In this document: piece by piece, positions 1 to 8,938 of the stretch
How positions within the stretch are numbered: position 1 is the stretch's first letter
How the letters are laid out: the number at the start of each line of letters is the position of its first letter
From: Pelargonium nanum
Lineage: Eukaryota > Streptophyta > Magnoliopsida > Geraniales > Geraniaceae
NCBI GenBank assembly: GCA_036897485.1
Contig: JAYMTF010001045.1
Coordinates: forward strand, 1-26,924
Direction: 5' to 3'
Length of the DNA stretch: 26,924 nucleotides
Position numbers and translations under genes: made by a program
Notes under the pieces: generated by a model
What the model was told of the DNA's origin: nothing
Seen by the model: the letters and a program-made list of their open reading frames with translations, nothing else
The model's database searches: none

Positions 1-82
1 ACACATTAAATAATTTGGTAATCCTTAATTTTTGCAAAAAATGGAAACAGGACACTCATCTTGAGACGGAAGGAGTAGTATT
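1..82. mobile_element. Right end of a Stowaway-like (Tc1/mariner) MITE, cut by the window edge
   Basis: Positions 50-79 read, on the minus strand, as a run starting with ACTCCTTCCGTCTCAA and going on to GATGAGTGTCC. This resembles the Stowaway terminal inverted repeat of plants, whose outer end is close to CTCCCTCCGTC followed by an A-rich block and GTGTC. A TA, the usual target site, follows the end. The other terminus lies outside the window, so the element cannot be measured. The similarity is from memory of the family consensus, not from a search. Confidence 0.45.
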
Positions 83-107
83 TATGGAAGGAATACTCAC
101 GGATAAA

Positions 108-437
108 GGTTCAATTTACTTATTGAGCTATCCAAAACGTGCAAATTTAGTCTATGAACTATCAATCGATTCAATTTAGTCCAAAAGTTAGTTCAATCGT
201 GTTAAATTAGAACATTCTGTTAAATCCATGGACAAAATATGTTAGTTTATGCTTATGTTTAATATTTTTATTTGACGTATTTCGTCCATGATTAACGGAA
301 TGTCCTGATTTGACACGATTTCTGAAAATATTTGAAATAAATTAACATAACCAGATAACTTTAGACAAAATTGACTTGATTGATAGTTCATTACTAAATC
401 GACACTTTTTGGATAATTCAACGACTAAGTTGGACTT
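108..437. repeat. Long foldback (inverted-repeat) element upstream of the F-box gene
   Basis: The left arm (about 108-244) and right arm (about 273-437) are imperfect reverse complements along nearly their whole length. Matching blocks include TATCCAAAA, ATGAACTATCAATC, AATCGTGT and ATGGAC.AAATA. The right arm carries an extra block of roughly 33 bases (about 324-356). Fewer than 30 bases separate the arms, so the element could fold into one long hairpin. It has no coding capacity. Motifs of the type 'tccatgaact' recur in another foldback at 6640-7035, suggesting a dispersed family. It ends about 160 bases before the F-box TATA box, so it sits in the proximal promoter. Confidence 0.7.
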
Positions 438-596
438 TTTTCCAATTTTAATTAAGGGTTAGATTTTGTTTACTTCTGTACTCGCACTTTTGAGTTTTGA
501 CCGTTCTATTACGTGCCCTAGCAAATCAACCGACCTCGAATCTTCTATGAAATCCGAATCCTATGAGCCAACGGAGATTTCCTTTTTGTTCCCGTC

Positions 597-604
597 TATA
601 TAAG
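597..604 (+). promoter_or_regulatory. TATA box of the F-box gene
   Basis: TATATAAG lies 82 bases before the ATG at 686. The usual 25-35 base spacing puts transcription start near 630. An upstream in-frame ATG at 563 would lie before this TATA box, so the box supports 686 as the start codon. This is seen in sequence; promoter activity is inferred. Confidence 0.55.
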
Positions 605-646
605 AGTTATCGAAAGGCATTGATCCTTGAAAACAAAAGCAATTCC

Positions 647-670
647 GAGAGTGAGAGTGAGAGTGAGAGA
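647..670 (+). repeat. GAGAGT microsatellite in the F-box 5' leader
   Basis: Three GAGAGT units followed by GAGAGA lie just before the ATG at 686. Purine-rich GA repeats are common in plant 5' leaders. Translated from the upstream ATG at 563 this tract gives an SESESESE run, which looks like leader sequence and not protein. Confidence 0.8.
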
Positions 671-685
671 CAAAATCAGACAGCA

Positions 686-1999
686 ATGGAGGTTGTTCAC
701 AGGTTACCTAAGAGAAAAAGGATTTCTGTTCACAGAATCAGTAAGAGAAGAAGAAGAAGAACGCAATCATCAGCAGATTGGTCTTCAATTTCAGGTGATA
801 TCTTGAGTCTGATTGCTGAGAAAATCGATTTAGTTGAAGATTATGTTAATTGCTCTGCTGTGTGTCGTGATTGGTATCTTTTTGCTGCTGATTTCAACAA
901 GAAACCCAATTTTGTTGCACCATATTGTATGCTCGGATCTGTTTCCGACTCCGATTCTGATTCCAATTCGAAGGTTAGGTTTCGCACCTACGATCCAAAT
1001 GTAGGTAAAAAGGAACTGGTGCTTCACTTGCCGGAAGTTTCTGGAAGAAAATGTTGGGGCTCACCATTTGGTTGGATGGTCACTTTTAGCCCTACTGATT
1101 CCCAGTTCAGCCTCCTCAATCCCTTTTCCAGATCTACCCTTCCCCTCCCCTCGATTCGGACCTTAATCGAAAACAATGGGATTGAGTACAATCCTTACAA
1201 GGCATTCCTGACTGCGAACCCTAATTCTTCACCTGATAATTGCATTGTATTTGTCGTGGTCCATGTCGGCGAAGCAGATTCGATACTAGCCTTTGCTAGG
1301 CCAGGTGGTAATGTGTGGTGTCGTATTCAAGGTCCTAGCGATTTGAATGACATTATTTGTTTCGAAGGTAATTTATATGGAGTTCGAAGGAACCGAGATC
1401 ATAGTCCAGTTCTCGTCTTGATTCAAATTGATCAGCCTTACCCTCGAGCAGTTGAGTTGCCAATGGCAGGAGATAGTGAAGAGTCGGACTTTACGGGATT
1501 TAAGCTATCTCCTAATCTTGCTTCTAGCCTTGTTACTAGGAGATACCTTGTGGATCTGAACGGGGAGCTCTGTTTGGCCATTCGATATGTTTCTGGTCCT
1601 AGGAAGACCTTGTTTGTTAAGATTCTCAAAATCAATTTATCCACGCGGAAATGGACTCAAGTCCCGTCATTGGGCTATCAATGCTTGTTTGTTGGCAATA
1701 ACTATACCTTCTCCTGCAAGGCAACTTCTCCTTTCCTTGAGCCTTTTATGCCTAAGTATCCGCCTTGTGATTTCACGAGCGACCACGTATTCTACACTCA
1801 TGATGATGACTACACATTCTACCCCAAAGTTGAGATTCCACCTGACGATGACGATGACATGCTCTCTGACAAGGAATACGAGACTCCCAAGTGCACCGAC
1901 GTGGGCTTTTTTGCAATTTCGCCTTGTGAAAGTACTTTTATGGTTCCGAATCCTACAATTACATATCCACAACTTTGGATCATGCCATCGCTATGGTAA
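686..1999 (+). CDS. F-box protein with DUF295 / KIB1-4 beta-propeller domain
   Basis: Single-exon gene of 437 aa. Plant F-box proteins of this class are substrate receptors of SCF (SKP1-CUL1-F-box) ubiquitin ligases; the target cannot be read from sequence. Visible parts: a strongly basic stretch at residues 9-25 (KRKR, then KRRRRR), likely a nuclear signal; an F-box at about 31-69 (DWSSISGDILSLIAEKI, then CSAVCRDW); an Asp/Ser run near 88-98; a KIB1-4/DUF295-type propeller over roughly 100-375; an Asp5 acidic tract at 387-391; and the closing motif of the family (VGFFAIS, then QLWIMPSLW). An in-frame ATG at 563 would add 41 residues, but a TATA box at 597-604 and a GA repeat lie between the two, so 686 is preferred. 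Absence of introns is normal for DUF295 genes. The frame is intact. Family assignment is strong; the exact orthologue is unknown. Confidence 0.9.
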   Translation: MEVVHRLPKRKRISVHRISKRRRRRTQSSADWSSISGDILSLIAEKIDLVEDYVNCSAVCRDWYLFAADFNKKPNFVAPYCMLGSVSDSDSDSNSKVRFRTYDPNVGKKELVLHLPEVSGRKCWGSPFGWMVTFSPTDSQFSLLNPFSRSTLPLPSIRTLIENNGIEYNPYKAFLTANPNSSPDNCIVFVVVHVGEADSILAFARPGGNVWCRIQGPSDLNDIICFEGNLYGVRRNRDHSPVLVLIQIDQPYPRAVELPMAGDSEESDFTGFKLSPNLASSLVTRRYLVDLNGELCLAIRYVSGPRKTLFVKILKINLSTRKWTQVPSLGYQCLFVGNNYTFSCKATSPFLEPFMPKYPPCDFTSDHVFYTHDDDYTFYPKVEIPPDDDDDMLSDKEYETPKCTDVGFFAISPCESTFMVPNPTITYPQLWIMPSLW

Positions 2000-2800
2000 T
2001 CATCTGTTGCCATCTTGTTGAGTGGCAAGTAGATATTTAGCCAACTCCAACACTGTATGGGAAATGATTGTTGATATGCAATATGATATTGTTTAATTTT
2101 TTGAGAATCCAAACCTGTTTAATGTTGTAAGTGTCCACTTCTGGTATTCTTGTATGAAAGGAAATGTTTTTGAATTATTCTGGGATAGAGATTATGTTTC
2201 TCAATTTTGGAATATATTTTCTGGAAGAAACACTTTAAATCCGAACATGAACAACAAAAAATAATTATTCTCATTCTGGATTCTTGATTTTCATTCCGGG
2301 ACAGAAATTCCAATCCAAATGCTACCTCGGAGATTTGGGAGAACCAACAAAATGATGTAGATTGTAACAAAAACACATGGGGTATAAGAGAAAAGTCTTA
2401 ACTCTAATTATATTGTCTTAAATGTTACAAAAGTGAAACTTATTTTGCGATTGAGGGAGTAGATGTTTGATGGGAAATGTAGGCATCAACTACAAATTTG
2501 TGTATCAACAATACTAGATAAAAGCTCACAAACCAAATACTAATTTGAGGAGAAAGTACTTAAAATTAAGACTGCAACATATTTTCTTTAATGAGTATTC
2601 TCCCATTAGTACACAAGAAAGGAAAACATGCAAAAACTATCCTACACATTAGGAATGATAAAACATTCTTTTCCTACTCTTGTTTTTTTCTTACTAGAAT
2701 ACAAACACACACAAAAACTGGAAACTTATTCACTTTATGGTGCTACTTCAAGTAATTAGCTATTACTTCTTTCATGGTTTCTTATTTGTATAGCTAGAAT
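2000..2800. other. Gap between convergent F-box and MDL3 genes
   Basis: AT-rich sequence holding the 3' untranslated regions of both convergent genes. I see no further coding sequence. The only recognisable item is a solitary Stowaway-like terminus at 2431-2461. No canonical AATAAA could be tied confidently to either gene. Confidence 0.6.
2431..2461. mobile_element. Solitary Stowaway-like MITE terminus
   Basis: On the minus strand this reads ACTCCCTCAATCGCAAAATA and then AGTTTCACTT, close to the Stowaway terminal repeat (CTCCCTCCGTCCCAAAATAAGTGTC type). No matching opposite end was found nearby, so it is a remnant or a heavily decayed copy. It has the same orientation as the terminus at 50-79 on the other side of the F-box gene. 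Confidence 0.4.
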
Positions 2801-4954
2801 TCATAGTTTGGAGGGGATGGGTACTAGGGTTGTGTCATAAACTTTGAGGAAGAAGCGTGTCCGAGGAATGGACAACCTAGTCTGCAGAATAGAACCAAGT
2901 GTGCTTATCAGATTCCTCTTCACTTCTCTGCTGATTCCACCCATTGCCACTACTTCTGCATAGGCAGCTGGATCTTTGTTCCCTCCAAATGATATGCCCA
3001 CTGATCCCTTTAGTATCACCATCACAAACTGCAAGTGAAACATATATGTAAACACCAAAATTACATAAGCAAATGCAACAATCACCAAAACATGCCAATA
3101 TTAGCTAATCCTAGAAGTCGGGGAGTTCAATAAGAATTCATAAGAACTGAGAAAATATACGATGATTTATGACTTAAAGTAAGAAATAAGATTACATTGA
3201 ACAAAAGCGGATGAGGCTAATACAAGCAAAGATAAAGAAAAAATATGTAGTCAATTCCAAAATGCAAATATGTACGAAAAGGGATAGGATCATAGGACCA
3301 TTTTTTCAATTGTGAAACATAGTTAAGTAAAAGAAAATAGAGAAAGTATTGACGCATGTGGTGATGATGCACGTAAACTCACTTAAAGACAATTGTTGGA
3401 GGAGTTCCAAACATTTATAGATGTAAGAACATGGGCATAAAGAAAAGAAGAAAAAAAAGTTAATTATGCGTGCACAAGAGTGCATGTAATTTTCACGTAT
3501 CAAATTCACGTGTATTTCATTTTTATAAAGAAAATAAGCATACTCGTTTCTAACGTGTCAATCAAATGTCCAATTAACAAAAGATAGTGATAGTTTGGCA
3601 CCAAACCATCAAATCCTAGGATTGGACTTCACACAACCACCAATGCTAACATGTTTTGAGGAATGGCCACAATGGTGACAAATATAATCCCATCTAAAAT
3701 TCTTTTACCTAAACCACACCTATAGAAATTGTAGGATTTATCCTATAGTGGGGGACTTCAATTTTTTTCCTTCAAAATTTCCCCTTTTTCTAGATGTTGC
3801 TTTTCAACCTCCAAAACAGGAAACTGTGGCTCAATTTTGACCATTAACTTAAATATTCTAATTTTCAAGTTTCAACCACACAAAGGCACCAATTAGTGGG
3901 CCAAAATTCACTTAGAGACACTCAACTCAAGGAAAATGCAAACTTTCCCAATTTAACCATCTTAATTATATCAACTTATCACTTTTATCTATTTTTAGTA
4001 CTTAAGAAATGATGTGCAATGATAGGACTACACTAACTTTTTATCATCTTTATTGCTTTATATTGTTACATTTTATACAAGTCATAAATTTATTTGTTTA
4101 TAATGATTCAAGCTAACTGGATCATAACCTCTTATCAATCATCAGTCATATATGCATCACAAATTTCATTCGGTTAGATTCCGCAAAATTAAACTCAATG
4201 ATGTTATATATTTAAATCGGTGATTCACAATAAGTTCAAAGTTCTTACACTTTTTCTTTTATGTTATAAACACCTGAATAAAATGCCACTTATAACATAT
4301 TAACCCAAAATCAAGTCAATACAAAAAAATGCTGTATGCAATAGGTAAACACCTACAAATATATATTTATTTATATATATATATATGTATGTATGTATTT
4401 TCTTCACACAAAAAAAAAAAACAGATTATAAAACACATAGTTTTGATCAATAGATCCTGTACCCTGCAATTTGGAATTGGACCAACCACCTAAAAAAACA
4501 CTATCCAGGTCAAGACATCAATAATACATTAAACTATATTCAACTAACCAATAATAAATGCAGTAAAAAAATGTATATCTATATATAAATAATAATTAAA
4601 AAAAGACTTGAATGCAAGTTCTTAAAACACAACAAAACCGGTCAACTGTAAAAACAACTGATTATGGAGAGAGCTCTAGCAGACATTGAAGGATTCCAAA
4701 AAAAAAAAAGCGAAAACAAAAAAACACCACTCGATTTTAACTTCTGTACATTTCAATCAGTAAATCAATTGTAATTAAGTATATAAAAATCCAATTCCTA
4801 CAAATATGACATGAGGAGAGAGGGGGGAGAGATGTACGTTTTCGGGTTTTCCGATAATGGCGGGGGAAGCCTTTGTGGTGGTGGCTTCCGAGAAGACAGG
4901 ATCGGTGTCGATTCCGTCGAGGTTAAGGTTAGTGGAGATGTAAAGGCAAGGCAT
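2801..4954 (-). CDS. MDL3: MIF / D-dopachrome tautomerase-like protein, MDL3 type, peroxisomal
   Basis: Two coding exons: 4954-4838 (39 codons) and 3028-2801 (75 codons plus TGA), joined in phase 0 to give 114 aa, close to the 112 aa of Arabidopsis MDL3. The donor is AAC|GTACAT and the acceptor TTGCAG|TTTGTG. The start is the ATG at 4954, giving MPCLYISTN; the mature N-terminus would be Pro, the catalytic base in the MIF tautomerase fold. Other family marks are GKPEN, FVMVILKGS, SFGGNKDPAAYAE, VAMGGIS and RFFLKVYD. The C-terminus is PIPSKL, a canonical PTS1, so import into peroxisomes is expected, as for Arabidopsis MDL3. Plant MDL proteins act like animal MIF in some assays, but their native substrate is uncertain. 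Oddity: relative to the family as I remember it, the first helix has two extra residues and a proline (EATTTKASPAIIG). The 1.8-kb intron is long for this family. Confidence 0.92.
3029..4837 (-). other. Long single intron of the MDL3-type gene
   Basis: 1809-bp GT-AG intron, AT-rich, with no coding sequence that I can recognise. It contains an AT/GTAT microsatellite at about 4359-4399 and several A-runs. I cannot identify a transposon in it. It starts at the GT after exon 1 (4837) and ends at the AG at 3029. Confidence 0.8.
4359..4399. repeat. (AT)n/(GTAT)n microsatellite
   Basis: An uninterrupted-to-near-perfect AT tract followed by three GTAT units inside the MDL3 intron. Likely polymorphic in length; no function is suggested. 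Confidence 0.75.
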
Positions 4955-5119
4955 CGTCGTCTTCTTCTTCAATTGCTGTTGTTGTTCGTCTGAATTTTGC
5001 AGACAAAAGTCGAGACAAGAAATAAACTAGGAAGAAGAAGAAGCAAAGGCTGTGCCTGTGAGGACTGATATTGTTGTGTTGACTGTTGTGTCCCCAATTC
5101 GAGGTCGGGTGTTGCTTCC

Positions 5120-5127
5120 TTATAAGG
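5120..5127 (-). promoter_or_regulatory. Candidate TATA box of the MDL3-type gene
   Basis: CCTTATAA on the minus strand, 166 bases before the ATG at 4954, next to a purine-rich tract on the plus strand (GGGGAGGGGG). The expected transcription start is near 5090, giving a leader of about 135 bases. Position and sequence fit; activity is inferred. Confidence 0.35.
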
Positions 5128-5574
5128 GGAGGGGGTGATAATGTCACCCTCAGTGTTCCACATCACTCCACACTTTCTCGGTAACAGTCAACATTTGTGG
5201 TCCTATCAATCACCATTGAGACAGAGTTGTGGTGTTGCAATGGGAAGGTGATCACATATCACATGTAATGTGAGGCTCTCTCCCCTTTCCTATTGCGTTT
5301 ATTGTTGTTTATTGCAACTATATGAGCCACATGGCATGTGCAAATCACCTATTTTGGCTCTTTATATGTGTACACAAAACTATATTTGTGGACTTTCAGA
5401 TTTTGTATTATTTTAGTCCTAATTGTTTTCGTTTTCGGGGCATTTTAGTGCTTGCTTGGGTAGCTACTTGGCTCCGGCCGAAGCCGGAAACAATGTAGGT
5501 AGCTTTTGATGTCAAACGTTGTTTAGTTGTTGCAGTTGTCACCAATTGTTTGATATTTTCACTTTACACGAGGT

Positions 5575-5665
5575 CTAACTAAAGATTTTTTTCACAAAAT
5601 GTGGAAGACTCCTGGCAAGTTTTTGTGGAAAAATCTCATCCACATTTTGTCATGCTTTTAGTTAG
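5575..5665. repeat. Short foldback hairpin of about 90 bp
   Basis: Left arm 5575-5605 (CTAACTAAAG, then CACAAAATGTGGA) and right arm 5639-5665 (TCCACATTTTGT, then CTTTTAGTTAG) are reverse complements apart from a few unpaired bases. The loop is about 33 bases. Size and shape fit either a tiny MITE or a small-RNA hairpin. No known miRNA sequence was recognised in the arms. Confidence 0.6.
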
Positions 5666-6639
5666 GTTAATGACTTGAATGTCTCCTTAGTTCATATTAG
5701 TTCTCATGTTAAAGTGTAGTGCACAAAACAAAGAATTTGAAATTATGTCAACCAAGCAAAGACGGATACACTTGGAGTGCATTAGGGGCAGCTGCTCCCT
5801 ATTTGCCCATTAAAATTTTGTTGCAGTAAATCATACGTAACAACTTATCTTCAAAATATTACTGATAACTCATTAGTAATATTAAACAAAAATATAAAAA
5901 CGAGTAATATTAAATATCAGTTGTCACATCATCAAATTGTAAATAATTCAACACAATTGTTCGCTTAAATGCATCTTTAATCTATTGTTGTATCTAATAT
6001 AAAGTAGAGTAGACCGGCCTAAAAAAAAGTAGAGTACACAATAAGTAAATTTCAAGGTATGAGAAGTTAGATAGATGATATACATTTTCTTCCTAACGAA
6101 CTCATACTCCCATATTTTTCATGGAATGAAAATATAAATCAAATTTCACTCTTTAGGCAATATGATTTTTGAAATGAATTATTTACTATTCATATAAAAT
6201 TAGTATAAATATTATTTAATTATATACTAATTGTTTTTCCAGAAGATAATCTCTTAAACACCAACCAACCCATAATTGGTTGAGCTCATGGGCAGCTTCA
6301 TTGGACACGAAGCTACTTAAGTGAGAAAAGCTAAATTACTTTTAAACATTCTCGTAATATTATATTCAACTACCAAAAATGTTAACAATATTAGCAAGTG
6401 GTGCAAAAATTAAGAAAATATAAATATTCCTAGCTGTGCTCTCAATTTCTGGTTCTCCAAACCTACGTAATATACAGTCCTAATGAGAAATGGACGGACA
6501 ATCGGACATGTAATAAAATACATGCAAATATGCAATGCACTAAAAACATGTGAGATAAATAATTATTTTAGGTGTATAATATTTTAGGTAAAAGAAAATG
6601 ATTGAAGCAAAACTTTCTTTGCCCGATAGGGATAGATTG

Positions 6640-7035
6640 TACAATTTAATCTTTTAATTTTTATGTTCCGATCCAATTTGATTTTAAAATTTCTTTAATA
6701 AAAAATAGTCCATGAACTTTCGTGTTTCAATCCAATTTGGTCCATGAATTTTCAAATATTGACATAAAATGGTATCTAAACTTTCAATTATTGTCCAAAA
6801 ATGGTTATTGCCCTTAGAGCTTATATAAAAAATTTATGGACCAAATTAGGTCAATATTTAAAAGTTCAAAGGTTATTTTGGGTCAAAAAAAGTTCAGGGA
6901 GTCACATAAAAGTTTAGTGACCAAATTGGTTCGAATCACGAAAGTTCAGGGATAATTTTTGGTTAAAAGAACTTTAAGGACTAAATTGAGTGGAAACACG
7001 AAATTAGAGATCAAATTAGGTCTTTTACCAAAATT
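6640..7035. repeat. Second foldback element with internal near-repeats
   Basis: The block at 6707-6770 (including CATGAACTTTCGTGTTTC and CCAATTTGGTCC) pairs with the reverse complement of 6838-6953 (GGACCAAATTAG; CCAAATTGGTTCG.A.CACGAAAGTTCA). Units of 'ggaccaaatt...aaagttca' also repeat in tandem in the right half, with three to four imperfect copies. No coding capacity. It resembles the 108-437 element in style and in the 'tccatgaact' motif. Exact borders and target duplication are not clear. Confidence 0.6.
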
Positions 7036-7750
7036 TTAATTGATAATTTTTATTTTGAACCAAAGATATGAACTTTTATTAATAAAAAAAATTGTTAATA
7101 ACAAATTATTAATCAGGATTGGACTTAGATTCTCAAACCACTATTCTAAACCTGACACTGAATCCGTTGTCCTTCAAAATTTATATGAACAAATATCTTA
7201 TATTTAGTAATTAGTTGCATGAGACATATATAAATCTATATATCAACATCAATGTGGCTCATGAATTGAGCTTGAGCCGCCCCTAGGTTTTTGAAAGCAA
7301 CTGCTAGATAAAATGTGGGAAATGAGGATCATGAATAGTTTATTTTTATTATTTTTGGTGTGAAAAGTTGTAGAGATTTAGGTGTAAAAGGAACACAAAC
7401 ACCGAACCCATACCTATGATTCAGCTCTCAATGGGTCCATTGTGTTTTATATTGTTTTTTTTTTATCTTCATAGTCCCACCACGTATCTAAGGACCTAAC
7501 TCCTACAATCAACATGTATAAAATATGAGCTTTAAAATACAGAAAAACATCTCAATTGATTATTTATGGTGGATATGGACCATTGTTCTAGATCTCTATA
7601 GCGGTTCATGTGTTGAACCACAACACAAGTTTCTTATATTTTTAACAACCATTCTAAATTGTCCATTTTGTAGAATTCAATTCCCATTAAATACACATAT
7701 GGAAGGGTGGGTGATTTTTATATGTTACTAAGGCTCCGAAAAAAATTAGC

Positions 7751-7970
7751 TTTTATGATTTTAATTTTGTTGAAAAAATAAGCCTTAGCTAATAGATATA
7801 GGGTTGGGAAAAATTAAGTTTAAGCAGATAGGTGATAAGTAAACTCATATTGTGAGATTATACCGTCAAACAGATAATCACGATTTTAGTTTTGTTGAAT
7901 TTTTTGCCAGAGTTAATAAATAGAGGGTTGAGAAAAATTAAATTTAAGCTGATAGGTGAATTAAGATTCA
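7751..7970. repeat. Diverged direct repeat of about 85 bp
   Basis: Copy one at about 7755-7838 and copy two at about 7882-7964 share the order: gatttta.ttttgttga, then aggGTTG.GAAAAATTAA, then TTTAAGC.GATAGGTGA. A third partial trace (AAGTTTAAACTAATAGGTGG) is near 8174-8193. The 'tttaagctgataggtg' phrase is common in dispersed plant repeats, so this may be a decayed transposon or LTR remnant; the family was not identified. Confidence 0.5.
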
Positions 7971-8750
7971 ATTGACTTCACATTCTTAAATTAGTACATG
8001 GATATGCAGACTCAAGTTGTGAGTATCACTTAACACTCTCTCTCACGTGCAAGTATGATAGGAATTAGGAAAGATAGATTCAAGCCTAAAGTGGATGAGT
8101 GAACATAAGTAGAGAGATAAGACAAACGAGTAATATAAACTTTGATATCATGATAAACTTAACTCCAACTCAAAAGTTTAAACTAATAGGTGGAGAATTC
8201 TACTAGTAATTTAAGTGGTGTCTGACTTTACATTCTCTCAATGTGAGATTCTATAACACTCATGATCATGATGTGCTAGTTAGATAGCTTTAGTCGGGAG
8301 TATCACATAATATAATTAGTGTTATATATTTTATTTTATATTTTCATGCACATGTGTTTATAATAAAATATAAAAGATATTTACTAGTTTATTATAGAAA
8401 AACAATATTGATAATGAAGACATAATTAATTGTATGAAGAAAAAACAAGACAATTAATTTAAGATAAAAGCATAAAACAAACCGTAACAGTTATTTTAGA
8501 ACGGATGAAAGTGCAAACTAAAAAATACACATGTCAACAACATTTAAGAAAAATAATAGCATCTAGTTACTACTAGTTTGGTTTAATTTGCACTTTCTAG
8601 CTTTTTCTCAATCAAACGGAAATAATATATAAAATCATATGATGAGATGGTAAAGTCAATTGAGTCCCCAAATGCATATACATGTTTCATTCACACTGGT
8701 ACACAATATGAATGATGAGTTTGTAGCAAACAATGTAAATTCAACTTTTT

Positions 8751-8809
8751 AAACTCTTGAATTAATTAGTTTGATTTGCAAAACTCTTGAATTAATTAGT
8801 TTGATTTGC
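8751..8809. repeat. Perfect tandem duplication, 29 bp with 1-bp spacer
   Basis: The unit starting AAACTCTTGAATTAATTAG at 8751-8779 is repeated without change at 8781-8809. Perfect identity in AT-rich non-coding DNA suggests a recent slippage or repair duplication. Confidence 0.9.
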
Positions 8810-8928
8810 TCATGCCTGTTTGATCAACTTTTGAAAGAGGAGATTGAGCCTAAATGATGAGAATAAAGTAGATTCATTATTCATAGTTGATGAATATATA
8901 TTATATTTAAATTCACCTCTCGTGGAGT

Positions 8929-8938
8929 GACACGTGTC
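8929..8938. promoter_or_regulatory. Palindromic G-box / ABRE-like site
   Basis: GACACGTGTC is a perfect 10-bp palindrome around the CACGTG core bound by plant bZIP and bHLH factors. It is 4 kb upstream of MDL3 and 3.5 kb upstream of SIEL, so a regulatory role is speculative; a single core of this kind can arise by chance. Confidence 0.3.

Noticed and set aside
1587..2021. Open frame of 144 aa on the plus strand and 101 aa on the minus strand inside the F-box gene
   Set aside because: Both overlap the conserved DUF295 frame, have no domain of their own and are frame shadows.
4955..4972. Upstream in-frame extension of MDL3 (six residues, K-rich)
   Set aside because: The first codon there is TTG, not ATG, and the family starts at Met-Pro with Pro as catalytic residue.
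4929..5166. Minus-strand open frames in the MDL3 leader (65-72 aa)
   Set aside because: They cover the leader and promoter, are low in complexity (Leu, Pro and Thr runs) and end against the real start at 4954.
7525..7731. 68-aa plus-strand open frame with hydrophobic stretches
   Set aside because: No family resemblance, AT-driven codons, and no promoter or splice context; probably chance.
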